NCBI GenBank assembly: GCA_017474385.1
Contig: JAFVHU010000052.1
Span: 1-51,991 of the forward strand
Length of the DNA: 51,991 bases
DNA from: Afipia sp.
Lineage (GTDB): Bacteria > Pseudomonadota > Alphaproteobacteria > Rhizobiales > Xanthobacteraceae
Reading direction: 5' to 3'
Shown: positions 15,650 through 24,825 of the stretch, piece after piece
Layout of the letters: every line of letters begins with the position of its first letter
Position numbering within the stretch: position 1 is the stretch's first letter
Position numbers and translations under genes: made by a program
The notes under the pieces: generated by a model
Told to the model about the DNA's origin: nothing
Databases searched by the model: none
The model's input: only the letters and a program-made list of their open reading frames with translations

Positions 15650-18292
15650 TCATGCGAGCCCGCCATTGAGCAGCTTACTAATCTCTGGTTTGCATGCCCC
15701 GCAATTGGTGCCAGCTTTCAGCTGCCGGCCGATGGCTTCGATATTCTTCGCTCCCTTGAGGATTTCGGCCGAGATTTGACGTTGGCCGATGCCGAAGCAC
15801 GAGCAAACGATCGGCCCGATGTCTTCGCCTGCTTCCAGCGGCTGCCCCGTGAGCAGCGACATCCGCGCCTTTGGCGAGAGCGTGTTTTCCGAAAACAGGC
15901 TGGTCAGCCATGAACGCGACACGAGTCTGTGGTCCCGTGCGATGAAGATGCATCCCTCCAATCGCCCGTCGCGAATGCTCGCATAGCGATAGCGGCCGAT
16001 GCTCGGATCGCGATAGGCGATCCATTCGATGTCCGCCTGTTCAGCGCGGAGTTGCGCACGCGCCCAGTCGCGCCAACTCACCGGCCGTTCCTCCATCGCC
16101 AGTTCCATTCGCCAGCCCATGCCCGCACGCCCGGAAACCCAGTAACCCGCCTCCGGGCGTTCGATCTCATATCGGCTGAGGATAAAGGCATGCCATTTCG
16201 GCAGATGAGGCTCGGCCTTGATTGGCGTGTGCTTGGATTCCGGCTGTCCGGATACCGGATCCGTCGCGGGATTAACCAGCGCATTGATGAGACCGTCACC
16301 CGCATACTCACCATTCCAGTGCATCGGCACGAATACGCAGCCGCGCCGCTGTTCGGCGGTGACAGTCACACGCGTCACCATCCGACCCCATGGACTGGAC
16401 AGACGTGCGAGCGCGCCGTCGTCGAGACCCGCCTTGCGCGCATCGTCCGGATGGAATTCCGCACGCGGCTCGAACATATGCATCATCAGCCGCGGCGACT
16501 TCCCGGTCCGCGTCATCGTGTGCCACTGATCGCGAATGCGGCCGGTATTGAGGACCAAGGGATACTCGCGGCTGGTTGCGTTTTTGGGAGGGCGCGGCAC
16601 AACCGGGATAAAGCGCGCCTTGCGATCGGGGGTGAAGAATCCTCCGGTCTCGAACAGCCGCGACATGCCGGTCGGATATTCCCGCGTCACCGGCCACTGA
16701 ACCGGAGCCAGCGCATCGTAAGCGCGATCATCGAGCGTACCGAGGGCGGAGATGTCGAAATCCCGCCCGCCATGATTTTCAAAGCCGGAGAGGCTGGCAT
16801 GCTCGCGAAAGATCTCTGCCGCATTCGTATAGTCGAAGCCCGAAAATCCCATGCGGCGGGCGACATCGCAGACGATCCGCCAATCGGGGCGCGCGACGCC
16901 GGGTGCCGGCAAGAACGGCCGTTGCCTGGAGATACGGCGTTCGGAATTGGTGACGGTGCCGTCCTTTTCGCCCCACGTCGCCGCAGGCAGCAGCACGTGA
17001 CCGTGATGCATTGTGTCGGTATGTCGCATGCAATCCGATACGACGACGAGATCGCAGGCATCAAGCGCGGCGCGCGCGCGATTCGCGTCCGGCAGGCTGA
17101 CCAGCGGATTGGTGGACATGATCCAGACCGCCTTGATGCGCCCGTCGGCCATCGCGTCGAACATCTCGACCGCCTTGAGGCCAGCCTTGTCCGCGATCAC
17201 AGGCGAACGCCAGAACCGTTGGACAAGTTCGCGGTGCTGCGGATTCTCGATCTCCATGTGAGCTGCGAGTTGATTGGCCAGCCCGCCGACTTCGCGTCCG
17301 CCCATAGCATTGGGCTGGCCGGTGAGCGAGAACGGCCCCATGCCGGGTCGTCCGATACGGCCGGTCAACAAATGGCAGTTGATGATCGCGTTGACCTTAT
17401 CGACGCCGCTGCTCGACTGATTGATCCCCTGGGAATAGAGCGTGACGACACGCTCGGTTTTGGCGAACCAGTCAAAAAACTGTTCGACCGCACCACCTGT
17501 CAGCCCGCAGACGGTCGCGGTATACGTCACGGTCTGGCCACCGACTTGCGCCAGCGCGGCCTCGGCCCCGGTGGTGAAGTCGCCCACGAACGCGCCGTCG
17601 GCTGCCTTCGTCTTCGCGAGATAAGCGAGCAATCCGTTGAACAGAACGGAATCGCTGCCCGAACGAACGGGCAGATGCAGATCCGCGCCTTCGCATGTCG
17701 CGGTCCGGCGCGGATCGATGACAACGATGCGGCAAGCAGGATTCTTGGCCTTTGCCGCCATCATGCGCTGGTGGAGGATAGGATGGCACCAGGCCGCGTT
17801 GGAGCCGACAAGGACCAGGAGGTCGGCCAATTCCAGATCCTCATAGCAGCCAGAAACCGTGTCGCTGCCGAAGGCGCGCTTGTGGCCCGCCACACTTGAG
17901 GCCATGCACAACCGCGAATTCGTATCGATATTGGCGGTGCCGACAAAACCCTTCGCGAATTTGTTGACGACGTAATAATCCTCGGTGAGAAGCTGACCCG
18001 AGACGTAGAAAGCCACCGAATCCGGCCCGTGCTCCCTTATGGCCTTGCTGAATCCGTCGGCTACAACATCAAGCGCGGCGTCCCAGCTCGCGGTTTGTCC
18101 GTTGACCACGGGCTCGAGCAGGCGCCCTTCAAGACCAATGGTTTCAGCCAGCGCCGATCCTTTCGCGCAAAGCCGCCCGAAATTGGCAGGATGCAGCGGG
18201 TCACCGCGGACAGTGACCGCGCCCGCAGAATCCCTGCCGACGACGACGCCGCAGCCGACACCGCAATAAGGGCAGGTTGTCTTCACTGACAC
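15650..18292 (-). CDS. nasA: Assimilatory nitrate reductase, catalytic subunit
   Basis: An 880-residue molybdopterin enzyme reducing nitrate to nitrite in the cytosol. The N-terminal [4Fe-4S] site has CPYCGVGC (residues 7-14) and the later Cys in GRLCAKG. The molybdopterin domain follows (SRLCMASSVAGHKRAFGSD, GINQSSSGVDKVNAI, GRIGRPGMGPFSLTGQPNAM), then the dinucleotide-binding domain (LNTGRIRDQWHTMTRTGKS). A C-terminal BFD-type [2Fe-2S] domain has CSCFGIG and NCGACKPEI. It is the last gene of nirB-nirD-nasA; 12 bases separate it from nirD. No separate NasB/NasC reductase is present, so electrons probably come from a ferredoxin- or NADH-linked donor outside the window. Confidence 0.96.
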   Translation of the reverse strand: MSVKTTCPYCGVGCGVVVGRDSAGAVTVRGDPLHPANFGRLCAKGSALAETIGLEGRLLEPVVNGQTASWDAALDVVADGFSKAIREHGPDSVAFYVSGQLLTEDYYVVNKFAKGFVGTANIDTNSRLCMASSVAGHKRAFGSDTVSGCYEDLELADLLVLVGSNAAWCHPILHQRMMAAKAKNPACRIVVIDPRRTATCEGADLHLPVRSGSDSVLFNGLLAYLAKTKAADGAFVGDFTTGAEAALAQVGGQTVTYTATVCGLTGGAVEQFFDWFAKTERVVTLYSQGINQSSSGVDKVNAIINCHLLTGRIGRPGMGPFSLTGQPNAMGGREVGGLANQLAAHMEIENPQHRELVQRFWRSPVIADKAGLKAVEMFDAMADGRIKAVWIMSTNPLVSLPDANRARAALDACDLVVVSDCMRHTDTMHHGHVLLPAATWGEKDGTVTNSERRISRQRPFLPAPGVARPDWRIVCDVARRMGFSGFDYTNAAEIFREHASLSGFENHGGRDFDISALGTLDDRAYDALAPVQWPVTREYPTGMSRLFETGGFFTPDRKARFIPVVPRPPKNATSREYPLVLNTGRIRDQWHTMTRTGKSPRLMMHMFEPRAEFHPDDARKAGLDDGALARLSSPWGRMVTRVTVTAEQRRGCVFVPMHWNGEYAGDGLINALVNPATDPVSGQPESKHTPIKAEPHLPKWHAFILSRYEIERPEAGYWVSGRAGMGWRMELAMEERPVSWRDWARAQLRAEQADIEWIAYRDPSIGRYRYASIRDGRLEGCIFIARDHRLVSRSWLTSLFSENTLSPKARMSLLTGQPLEAGEDIGPIVCSCFGIGQRQISAEILKGAKNIEAIGRQLKAGTNCGACKPEISKLLNGGLA

Positions 18293-18304
18293 GCGTGGTC
18301 ATCC

Positions 18305-18640
18305 TCAATCGGCGGGAGCGGCCGCTGTCTGACGAAGCGACAACCACACGGTGCCGTCCTCCACCTTGATCGGATGCGAGCGCGTGCATCCCTGGTCCGG
18401 CGCGACCGCCTCGCCGCTCGCAAGCTCGATGACGAAATTGTGCAGCGGACATGTGACGCGTTTGTTGTGGACGATGCCCTGCGACAGCGGGCCACCTTTA
18501 TGCGGACAGCGATCGTCAAGCGCGAACACCTCGTCATCCTGGGCCCGGAACACCGCGATGTTGCCCGACGCCGTCCGCACCACGCGCGAGCCGAGACGAG
18601 GAATATCGTCCAGGGCTCCGATTTCAATCCACTGGGTCAT
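18305..18640 (-). CDS. nirD: Nitrite reductase small subunit
   Basis: A 111-residue Rieske-type subunit of the assimilatory NADH nitrite reductase. The cluster motif CPHKGG followed by CPLHNF is intact, so it can bind a [2Fe-2S] centre (some NirD proteins cannot). ATG 18640 overlaps the nirB stop by four bases (ATGA), showing translational coupling and giving the family's usual length; a longer frame to 18826 is nirB sequence in another frame. Confidence 0.95.
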   Translation of the reverse strand: MTQWIEIGALDDIPRLGSRVVRTASGNIAVFRAQDDEVFALDDRCPHKGGPLSQGIVHNKRVTCPLHNFVIELASGEAVAPDQGCTRSHPIKVEDGTVWLSLRQTAAAPAD

Positions 18641-21096
18641 GCGAGTTCCAATTCCGCCAGAGGCACAAACTCGTTGCGATCGACGCCATGTTGGGCGCGC
18701 TCCGCCCATGGATCGCTTTGCGAGAATTGTTGCGAGTAAGAGAAGCGTCCGAACAGTGCTTTCCGGTTGGCCAGGTCGTCGACCACAAGCTTGCGGATCG
18801 CATCGAGACCGACGCGGTCGCACCATTTGTACATGCGTTCCAGATACCAGCCCTGCTCACGATAGAGCTGCGTTAATGCGCAGATCACTTCCAGCGTCTC
18901 GTCTTCGGTCGCTACCTTGGCGAGAAACTCGGTACCCTTGATGTGAAGGCCGGCGGCACCGGCGAAATGGATCTCGTATCCGGAATCGACGCAAACCACC
19001 CCGACATCCTTGCAGGTCGCTTCGGCGCAGTTGCGCGGGCAACCCGACACCGCAAGCTTCACCTTGGCCGGCGTCCATGAGCCCCACATGAATTTCTCGA
19101 TCTTGATGCCGAGGCCGGTCGAATCTTGGGTGCCGAAGCGACACCATTCCGAACCGACGCAGGTTTTCACCGTGCGCAGTCCCTTGGCATAGGCATGGCC
19201 GGACACCATGCCTGCGCCGTTGAGATCAGCCCAGACCGCGGGCAGGTCCTCTTTTTTTACGCCGAGAAGGTCGATGCGCTGACCACCGGTGACCTTGACG
19301 GTCGGAATCTTGAACTTGTCCGCCACGTCGGCGATCGCGCGCAACTCGTCCGGCGTGGTCACGCCACCCCACATCCGCGGCACGACCGAATAGGTGCCAT
19401 CCTTCTGGATGTTGGCATGGACGCGTTCGTTGATGAAACGCGACTGCTGGTCGTCATGATATTCGCCGGGCCATGTGGCGAGCAGATAGTAGTTCAGCGC
19501 AGGCCTGCAGGAGTGACAGCCGTTGGTGGTCTTCCAGTCCATGAACTTCATGACATCGGGAATGGTCTTCAACTGCTGCTCGATGATGATGCGACGCGCA
19601 TCATCATGGCTGTGGTCGGTGCACTTGCAGATCGGCTTGACTTTCGGCGCCGTCGAATAGTCGCCGCCGAGCGTGAACGCGAGCACCTGTTCCACAAGGC
19701 CGGTGCATGAACCGCACGATGACGATGCCTTGGTGTGGGCGCGCACGTCATCGATGGTGAAGAGCTTCTTGTTGACGATCGCTTTGACGATGGCACCCTT
19801 GCAGACGCCATTACAGCCGCAAATCTCGGCCTCGTCGCTCATAGTAGCGGCCGAATTCTGGCCGGCATGACCGCCGTCGCCGAGATTGGCCGCACCGAAC
19901 ACGAGACGCTCGCGCATCTGCGATATATCGGTGCCGTCGCGCAGATGCTGGAAGTACCAAGGCCCGTCGACAGTGTCTCCGTAGAGCACGGCGCCGACAA
20001 TTTTCTTGTCGCGCAGAACGATACGCTTGTAAACGCCACGCGCGGCGTCCTGCATCACGACTTCTTCCTTATCCTCGCCTGGGGCAAAATCGCCGGCGGA
20101 GAACAGATCGATGCCTGTCACCTTGAGCTTGGTCGAGACCACCGAACCCGAGTAGCTGGCAAAGCCCTTCATGGCGAGTTGATTGGCGCAGACCTTAGCC
20201 TGATCGAACAGCGGCGCGACGAGACCGTAGGTCTGGCGACGGTGCTGCACGCATTCTCCGACCGCATAGATACGTCCATCATAGGTCTGCATGGTGTCGG
20301 AAACGACAATGCCACGCTCGCAATGGATGCCCGCCTTCTGCGCGAGTTCGATGTTCGGGCGGATGCCGACGGCCATCACGACCAGATCGGCCGGGAGTTC
20401 CGAGCCATCGGCAAAGCGCACGGCCGTGACATGGTCATCGCCCAGGATCTCCTGCGTCTGCGCCGGCATCTTGAACACCATGCCGCGCTCCTCCAGAGAC
20501 TTGCGCAACATTCCGCTCGCGACCGGATCAAGCTGGCGCTCCATCAGACAGTCGAGCAAATGCACGACGGTGACGTTCATGCCGCGCTTCATCAAGCCGT
20601 TGGCGGCTTCCAGGCCGAGCAGGCCGCCGCCGATAACGACGGCATGCTGGCGGCTGGTCGAGGCTTCGACCATTCGGTTGACGTCATGGATATCGCGAAA
20701 GCCGATCACGCCGGGGAGATCCTTGCCCGGAACAGGCAGGATAATCGGATTGGAGCCGGTCGCAATCAGCAGGCGGTCATAGGGAACACGCGAACCCTCG
20801 GCGGTGACGACCTCGCAGGTGCGTCGATCGATCATGACGATCGTTTCGCCCTTGCACAGCGTAATGTTGTTGTCGTCGTACCATTGCTCGGTGTTGAGCA
20901 TGATATCGTCGACCGACTTCTCACCGGAGAGAACCGGCGACAGCAGGATACGATTGTAGTTGCCGTAGGGCTCGGAACCGAACACCGTGATGTCGTAGAG
21001 GTCCGGCGCACGCTCGAGCAGTGTTTCCACTGTGCGGATGCCGGCCATGCCGTTGCCGATCACCACCAGCTTTTGCTTGTTAATCCTCTCGAGCAT
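18637..21096 (-). CDS. nirB: Nitrite reductase [NAD(P)H] large subunit
   Basis: An 819-residue cytosolic enzyme reducing nitrite to ammonium. An N-terminal FAD/NAD(P)H domain (VVIGNGMAGIRTVETLLERA, about residues 8-310) leads to BFD-like [2Fe-2S] modules (CGCNGVCKGAIVKAI, SCGSCTGLV, then CKCTDHSHDDARR and CHSCRPALNYYL). The C-terminal siroheme domain has the two Cys pairs of the siroheme-[4Fe-4S] site: TCVGSEWC and SGCPRNCAEATCKDVG. ATG 21096 is preferred, with GAGAGGCAG upstream; an extension to 21138 has no support. First gene of nirB-nirD-nasA, divergent from narK. Confidence 0.96.
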   Translation of the reverse strand: MLERINKQKLVVIGNGMAGIRTVETLLERAPDLYDITVFGSEPYGNYNRILLSPVLSGEKSVDDIMLNTEQWYDDNNITLCKGETIVMIDRRTCEVVTAEGSRVPYDRLLIATGSNPIILPVPGKDLPGVIGFRDIHDVNRMVEASTSRQHAVVIGGGLLGLEAANGLMKRGMNVTVVHLLDCLMERQLDPVASGMLRKSLEERGMVFKMPAQTQEILGDDHVTAVRFADGSELPADLVVMAVGIRPNIELAQKAGIHCERGIVVSDTMQTYDGRIYAVGECVQHRRQTYGLVAPLFDQAKVCANQLAMKGFASYSGSVVSTKLKVTGIDLFSAGDFAPGEDKEEVVMQDAARGVYKRIVLRDKKIVGAVLYGDTVDGPWYFQHLRDGTDISQMRERLVFGAANLGDGGHAGQNSAATMSDEAEICGCNGVCKGAIVKAIVNKKLFTIDDVRAHTKASSSCGSCTGLVEQVLAFTLGGDYSTAPKVKPICKCTDHSHDDARRIIIEQQLKTIPDVMKFMDWKTTNGCHSCRPALNYYLLATWPGEYHDDQQSRFINERVHANIQKDGTYSVVPRMWGGVTTPDELRAIADVADKFKIPTVKVTGGQRIDLLGVKKEDLPAVWADLNGAGMVSGHAYAKGLRTVKTCVGSEWCRFGTQDSTGLGIKIEKFMWGSWTPAKVKLAVSGCPRNCAEATCKDVGVVCVDSGYEIHFAGAAGLHIKGTEFLAKVATEDETLEVICALTQLYREQGWYLERMYKWCDRVGLDAIRKLVVDDLANRKALFGRFSYSQQFSQSDPWAERAQHGVDRNEFVPLAELELA

Positions 21097-21262
21097 AGTC
21101 TGCCTCTCAAATTGCGGTGGCGCCGCTCCCCAACGCATCCGCGCGTCGTTGATCGGCGAGAAGCTCCTGAGGATCTCAAGAACTTAGGAATGGTGATGTG
21201 GAGGAGCGCCCATCCGCGGGCAGATAACCGTCGCCAGTGACGATTAATGGTGACCTATCCAA

Positions 21263-21278
21263 TTCAAGAGGCGTGCCA
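21263..21278 (-). promoter_or_regulatory. Candidate sigma-54 promoter for nirB-nirD-nasA
   Basis: On the minus strand TGGCACG-CCTC-TTGAA has a perfect -24 block and one mismatch in the -12 block (TTGA for TTGC). The expected start is near 21252, with a leader of about 155 nt. It shares the intergenic region with the exact sigma-54 site of narK, which supports common nitrogen control. I saw no terminator in this leader, only small hairpins such as GCCC-GCGGAT-GGGC. Confidence 0.55.
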
Positions 21279-21595
21279 AGTCGGAGTTTGGCAATTTTAC
21301 CAACGATAGCAGCGACTTTGTCTCGTGTTCTGGGGCCGCAAATTGTTGGACGCACAGTTCCTGGCCGAAATATTAGCCAAATAGGCCATCTATTGTGCAT
21401 AGCACCGGCGTTTTCGGAACCGTTGGCCTAGGCGCGATCGACCGCCTGCCATTTTCGCGTCGCACAAAAAAACACCATCATGCCCGTTCGAGCGGCTGCA
21501 TTTGCCGACAAACAGAGCAGAGAAGGTCTACTTGATCGACGGCCCAGCACCGGCAAAGCACTGCGATTGCTTGCAAAGCCGCGCACCCGTTCCCT

Positions 21596-21611
21596 TGGCA
21601 CACTAATTGCT
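21596..21611 (+). promoter_or_regulatory. Sigma-54 promoter for narK
   Basis: TGGCAC-ACTAA-TTGCT matches the sigma-54 consensus at the -24 GG and -12 GC blocks with the correct spacing. The expected start is near 21622, giving a leader of about 140 nt. It points away from the nirB promoter in the shared 667-base intergenic region. Confidence 0.75.
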
Positions 21612-21763
21612 GCTCTTGCTGCCAGTGGCGCAGGGTACTGAACCCGAGAGCTCTCAACGACGAGATGCCTTCTCATTTGCGCCCATTCACATCCGGAAAT
21701 AATCCATTTGCGCTGAGATCGGCCGCGCGTTGCGCGTCGTCAGCCAAGTCTGAGGCTGTAGCA

Positions 21764-23023
21764 ATGAAGTTTGCTGAGTTTAAGAAGGCAGGCCATTGGC
21801 CGACGCTTCTGGCCGCGTTCCTGTATTTTGACATCAGTTTCATGGCCTGGGTCGCGCTCGGTCCGTTGATCGTCTACATCGCGCACGACATGAATCTCGC
21901 TGTCAGCGAGAAGTTCACGCTCGTTGCCATTCCCGTTTTGGCCGGCGCCCTGCTGCGGGTCCCGATGGGCATCCTCGCAGATATCATCGGCGCCAAGCGG
22001 ACCGGCATCATCGCGCAACTCGTCGTCACCGCGGCGACGGCCTGGGTGTGGCGGTTCGGGCTCGAGAGCAAGCTCGCGATCCAGATCTTCGGGCTGGCGC
22101 TCGGCATCGGCGGGGCGTCCTTCGCCGTCGCCCTGCCGCAGGCGAGCCGCTGGTATCCGCCTCAGTATCAAGGTGTAGTGATGGGCATCGCCGGCGCAGG
22201 AAATATGGGCGTCGTTCTCGATACGATGCTTGCGCCATCGATCGCCGAGCACTGGGGCTGGCAAGCCGTGTTCGGATTGTTGCTGATTCCGATGCTGCTG
22301 GTGCTCGGATATTATGCGTTCGCGGCCAAGGACGCGCCGGGCGAGCGCAAGCCGACCTCGCTGAAAGCCTATGGCACGCTGTTGCGCGACCCGGACAGCC
22401 GTTGGTTTATGTTCTTCTACTTCATCACGTTTGGCGGCTTTGTCGGACTTGCCAACGCTCTGCCGCTATACTTCACCGTGCAATACCACGTCTCCGGCGT
22501 CGCAGCCGGTCTGCTTGTCTCGCTGATCGTCGCCTTCGGCTCCGGCTTCCGCCCGGTCGGTGGTCTCATCGCCGACCGCATCGGCGGCATCCGCTCGTTG
22601 TCGATGCTGTTCGCGGTTGTCGTCGCCGCTTATTTCGTGATCGCCTTCATGCCGGAAGGACCGATGGCGCCGACTGCGGCGGGCTGGTCGCTGCTCCAGA
22701 TGCCGCGCATCGCGTGGATGTCGGTCGTATTGTTCTCGCTCGGCGCGCTGGCGCTCGGCATGGGCAACGGCGCGGTATTTCAGCTCATTCCGTTGCGTTT
22801 CCGTCAGGACATCGGCTCGATGACCGGCCTGGTCGGTTGCGCCGGAGGGGTCGGCGGCTTTTTCCTGGCTCAGGCGCTCGGTACCGCCAAGGCCGCAACC
22901 GGCGGCTTTGGGGCCGGTTTCCTGTTTTTCGGAGTGCTGGCATTGCTTGGCTTTCTCGGACTTGCCATGGTCAAGGTCCGTTGGCGCACGACATGGGGGG
23001 CGGTTTCGGGGGCGCGTGTCTGA
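21764..23023 (+). CDS. narK: Nitrate/nitrite transporter, NarK type (MFS)
   Basis: A 419-residue MFS protein with 12 predicted TM helices, of the nitrate-nitrite porter family. The two nitrate signatures are visible: GIAGAGNMGVVLDTMLAP and GCAGGVGGFFLAQALG. The MFS A-loop reads GILADIIGAKRTG. It imports nitrate for NasA. ATG 21764 gives the usual start (MKFAEFKKAGHWPTLLAAF); the in-frame region from 21665 is leader. The stop codon lies in the loop of a terminator, and the kinase fusion starts 36 bases on. Confidence 0.92.
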   Translation: MKFAEFKKAGHWPTLLAAFLYFDISFMAWVALGPLIVYIAHDMNLAVSEKFTLVAIPVLAGALLRVPMGILADIIGAKRTGIIAQLVVTAATAWVWRFGLESKLAIQIFGLALGIGGASFAVALPQASRWYPPQYQGVVMGIAGAGNMGVVLDTMLAPSIAEHWGWQAVFGLLLIPMLLVLGYYAFAAKDAPGERKPTSLKAYGTLLRDPDSRWFMFFYFITFGGFVGLANALPLYFTVQYHVSGVAAGLLVSLIVAFGSGFRPVGGLIADRIGGIRSLSMLFAVVVAAYFVIAFMPEGPMAPTAAGWSLLQMPRIAWMSVVLFSLGALALGMGNGAVFQLIPLRFRQDIGSMTGLVGCAGGVGGFFLAQALGTAKAATGGFGAGFLFFGVLALLGFLGLAMVKVRWRTTWGAVSGARV

Positions 23024-23037
23024 CGACACGCGCTTTT
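23012..23037 (+). terminator. Terminator with the narK stop codon in its loop
   Basis: Perfect 9-bp stem GCGCGTGTC / GACACGCGC around the loop TGAC, followed by TTTTCC. The narK stop TGA is the first three bases of the loop. Ribosomes finishing narK would cover the hairpin, so termination may depend on translation. The kinase fusion begins 23 bases after it. Confidence 0.8.
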
Positions 23038-23059
23038 CCAGGCTTGGTAGGTCTGTGAC

Positions 23060-24763
23060 GTGACGATCGGTTCGCAGAGAAGTCTTCAGGTCCGCGTCGG
23101 TTTCGTCAGCGAGACCGGCAAACGAGCTGCCAACGAAGACTACGTCGCGGCCTGCCTCGGTCAGACCGGCGCATTCAGCCGCGACATCGTTGCCGCGGTG
23201 GCAGACGGCGTCGGAGGTCACAAGGGCGGACGGGAAGCCGCCGAACTGGCCGTCCGTTGTTTTTTCGACGCCTACTATTCCCTCCCCGAGACGCTTGGCG
23301 TTCGCCGCATCGCCTCGCGGGCGCTGGAGGCCGCCAACAGCTGGATCTATGCGCAGGGCCGTGTCGATCCCATGCTCAGCGGTATGAGCTGCGCGTTCTC
23401 GTCGATCATCCTGTCCCGGCGCACCTGCCATGTCATTCATATCGGCGACACACGCGCGTACCGCTTGAGCGAAGGCCGTCTGGAGCGGCTGACCAAGGAT
23501 CACGTGGCGGGACGCGGCGACCTCGCCCACGTGCTCAGCCGCGCCGTCGGCTTCGAGGATTTCGCGCGCCTCGACTATGCCGCGGTTGGCCTGCGGCAAC
23601 ACGATAGACTGCTGATCTGCAGCGACGGCATTCACGGCGTCCTCGACGACGGCCGCTTGCAGGTGCTGCTCGATGAGCGCGCTTCGCCAGAAGAAACCGC
23701 GCGCACGCTAGTGGACGCGGCGCTGACCGCCGGCAGCAACGACAACATGACCGCTTTGGTACTCGACGTCGTAGACCTGCCGCCCGCTGACCGCAACGAA
23801 CTCACTCATGCGATCGAAACCCTTCCCATTCTGGAATTGCCATCGTCCGGCGAGACCGTCGACGATTTCGTCCTCGGCGAGATGCTGTCCGACGGACGCT
23901 ACAGCCGGCTGTTTATCGCCATCGATAAGCTGCAGAACCGCAAGCTGGTGCTGAAATTTCCGCATCCACGCGTTGCCAGCGAAGGTTCATACCGTCTCGC
24001 CTTTGTGCGCGAGGCATGGGTGGCGGCCCGCGTGAGAAGCTTGTGGATCGGCGAGATCGTCGAAATCCCCGCCGGGCGTCAGACCCGGCTCTATTCGGTG
24101 ATGCCGCTTTACGAGGGTGAAACGCTCGAGCAGCGCCTGAAGCGCTCACCGCAGCTTACGCTCGCCGAAGGTATCGGGATCGCGACCAAGCTGGCACGTG
24201 CGGTGGCGACCCTGCATCGGGCGGGGATCATTCATCGCGACATCAAACCGGACAACGTTATCCTGTTGACGACTGGCGGATTGCGGCTGGTCGATCTTGG
24301 CGTCGCCCGGGTACCTCTTCTCGAAGATTTTCCCGCTCAGGACATTCCCGGCACCGCAAGTTACATGGCGCCGGAACTTTTCAACGGGCGCACCGGTGAT
24401 GAATTTTCCGATCTCTATGCACTCGGCGTGACGGTTTACCGCATGTTCACCGTTGCCTATCCCTATGGCGAAATCGAACCGTTTTCGCGGCCTCGCTTCA
24501 GCAAGCCCGCCTCGCTGTCGCGCTATCGTCCTGATCTGCCGGCCTGGCTCGACGCGGTCATCGGCAAGGCGCTCAACGTCGATCCGACACAACGCTTCGG
24601 CGACGTCATCGAATTCGCGCACGAACTGGAAAATGGAGCGATGTGGGCGAAGCCCGCAGTCACGACGCGGAAGGCGCTCTACGAGAGCAATCCGTTGCTT
24701 TTCTGGAAGCTATTGTCGGCAGGCCTGATCGTCCTCGTCGCGATACTTCTGGCGCAGCGTTAG
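23060..24763 (+). CDS. PP2C phosphatase-Ser/Thr kinase fusion, membrane anchored
   Basis: A 567-residue paralogue, same plan as the protein at 11284-13020. The PP2C domain (about 1-240) has NEDYVAA, AVADGVGGHKGG, HIGDTRAYRL, LICSDGIHG and GSNDNMTAL. The kinase (about 262-525) has Lys299 in LVLKF, intact HRDIKPDN (Asp394), DLG in place of DFG (Asp412) and APE. A C-terminal TM ends the protein (about 546-564). Both enzymatic halves look competent, more so than in the first copy. It starts at GTG 23060, 36 bases after narK, with the terminator between; co-regulation with nitrate uptake is inferred from position. Substrate unknown. Confidence 0.9.
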   Translation: MTIGSQRSLQVRVGFVSETGKRAANEDYVAACLGQTGAFSRDIVAAVADGVGGHKGGREAAELAVRCFFDAYYSLPETLGVRRIASRALEAANSWIYAQGRVDPMLSGMSCAFSSIILSRRTCHVIHIGDTRAYRLSEGRLERLTKDHVAGRGDLAHVLSRAVGFEDFARLDYAAVGLRQHDRLLICSDGIHGVLDDGRLQVLLDERASPEETARTLVDAALTAGSNDNMTALVLDVVDLPPADRNELTHAIETLPILELPSSGETVDDFVLGEMLSDGRYSRLFIAIDKLQNRKLVLKFPHPRVASEGSYRLAFVREAWVAARVRSLWIGEIVEIPAGRQTRLYSVMPLYEGETLEQRLKRSPQLTLAEGIGIATKLARAVATLHRAGIIHRDIKPDNVILLTTGGLRLVDLGVARVPLLEDFPAQDIPGTASYMAPELFNGRTGDEFSDLYALGVTVYRMFTVAYPYGEIEPFSRPRFSKPASLSRYRPDLPAWLDAVIGKALNVDPTQRFGDVIEFAHELENGAMWAKPAVTTRKALYESNPLLFWKLLSAGLIVLVAILLAQR

Positions 24764-24825
24764 ACACATCGTCTGTCGTCAGTTCAAACAGCAAAGATGG
24801 CCTACGGTTCGCAGTTTTGTAAGCA

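Noticed and set aside
18305-18826. Longer nirD frame of 173 codons
   Set aside because: The extra N-terminus is nirB coding sequence in another frame; ATG 18640 with the ATGA overlap is the natural start.
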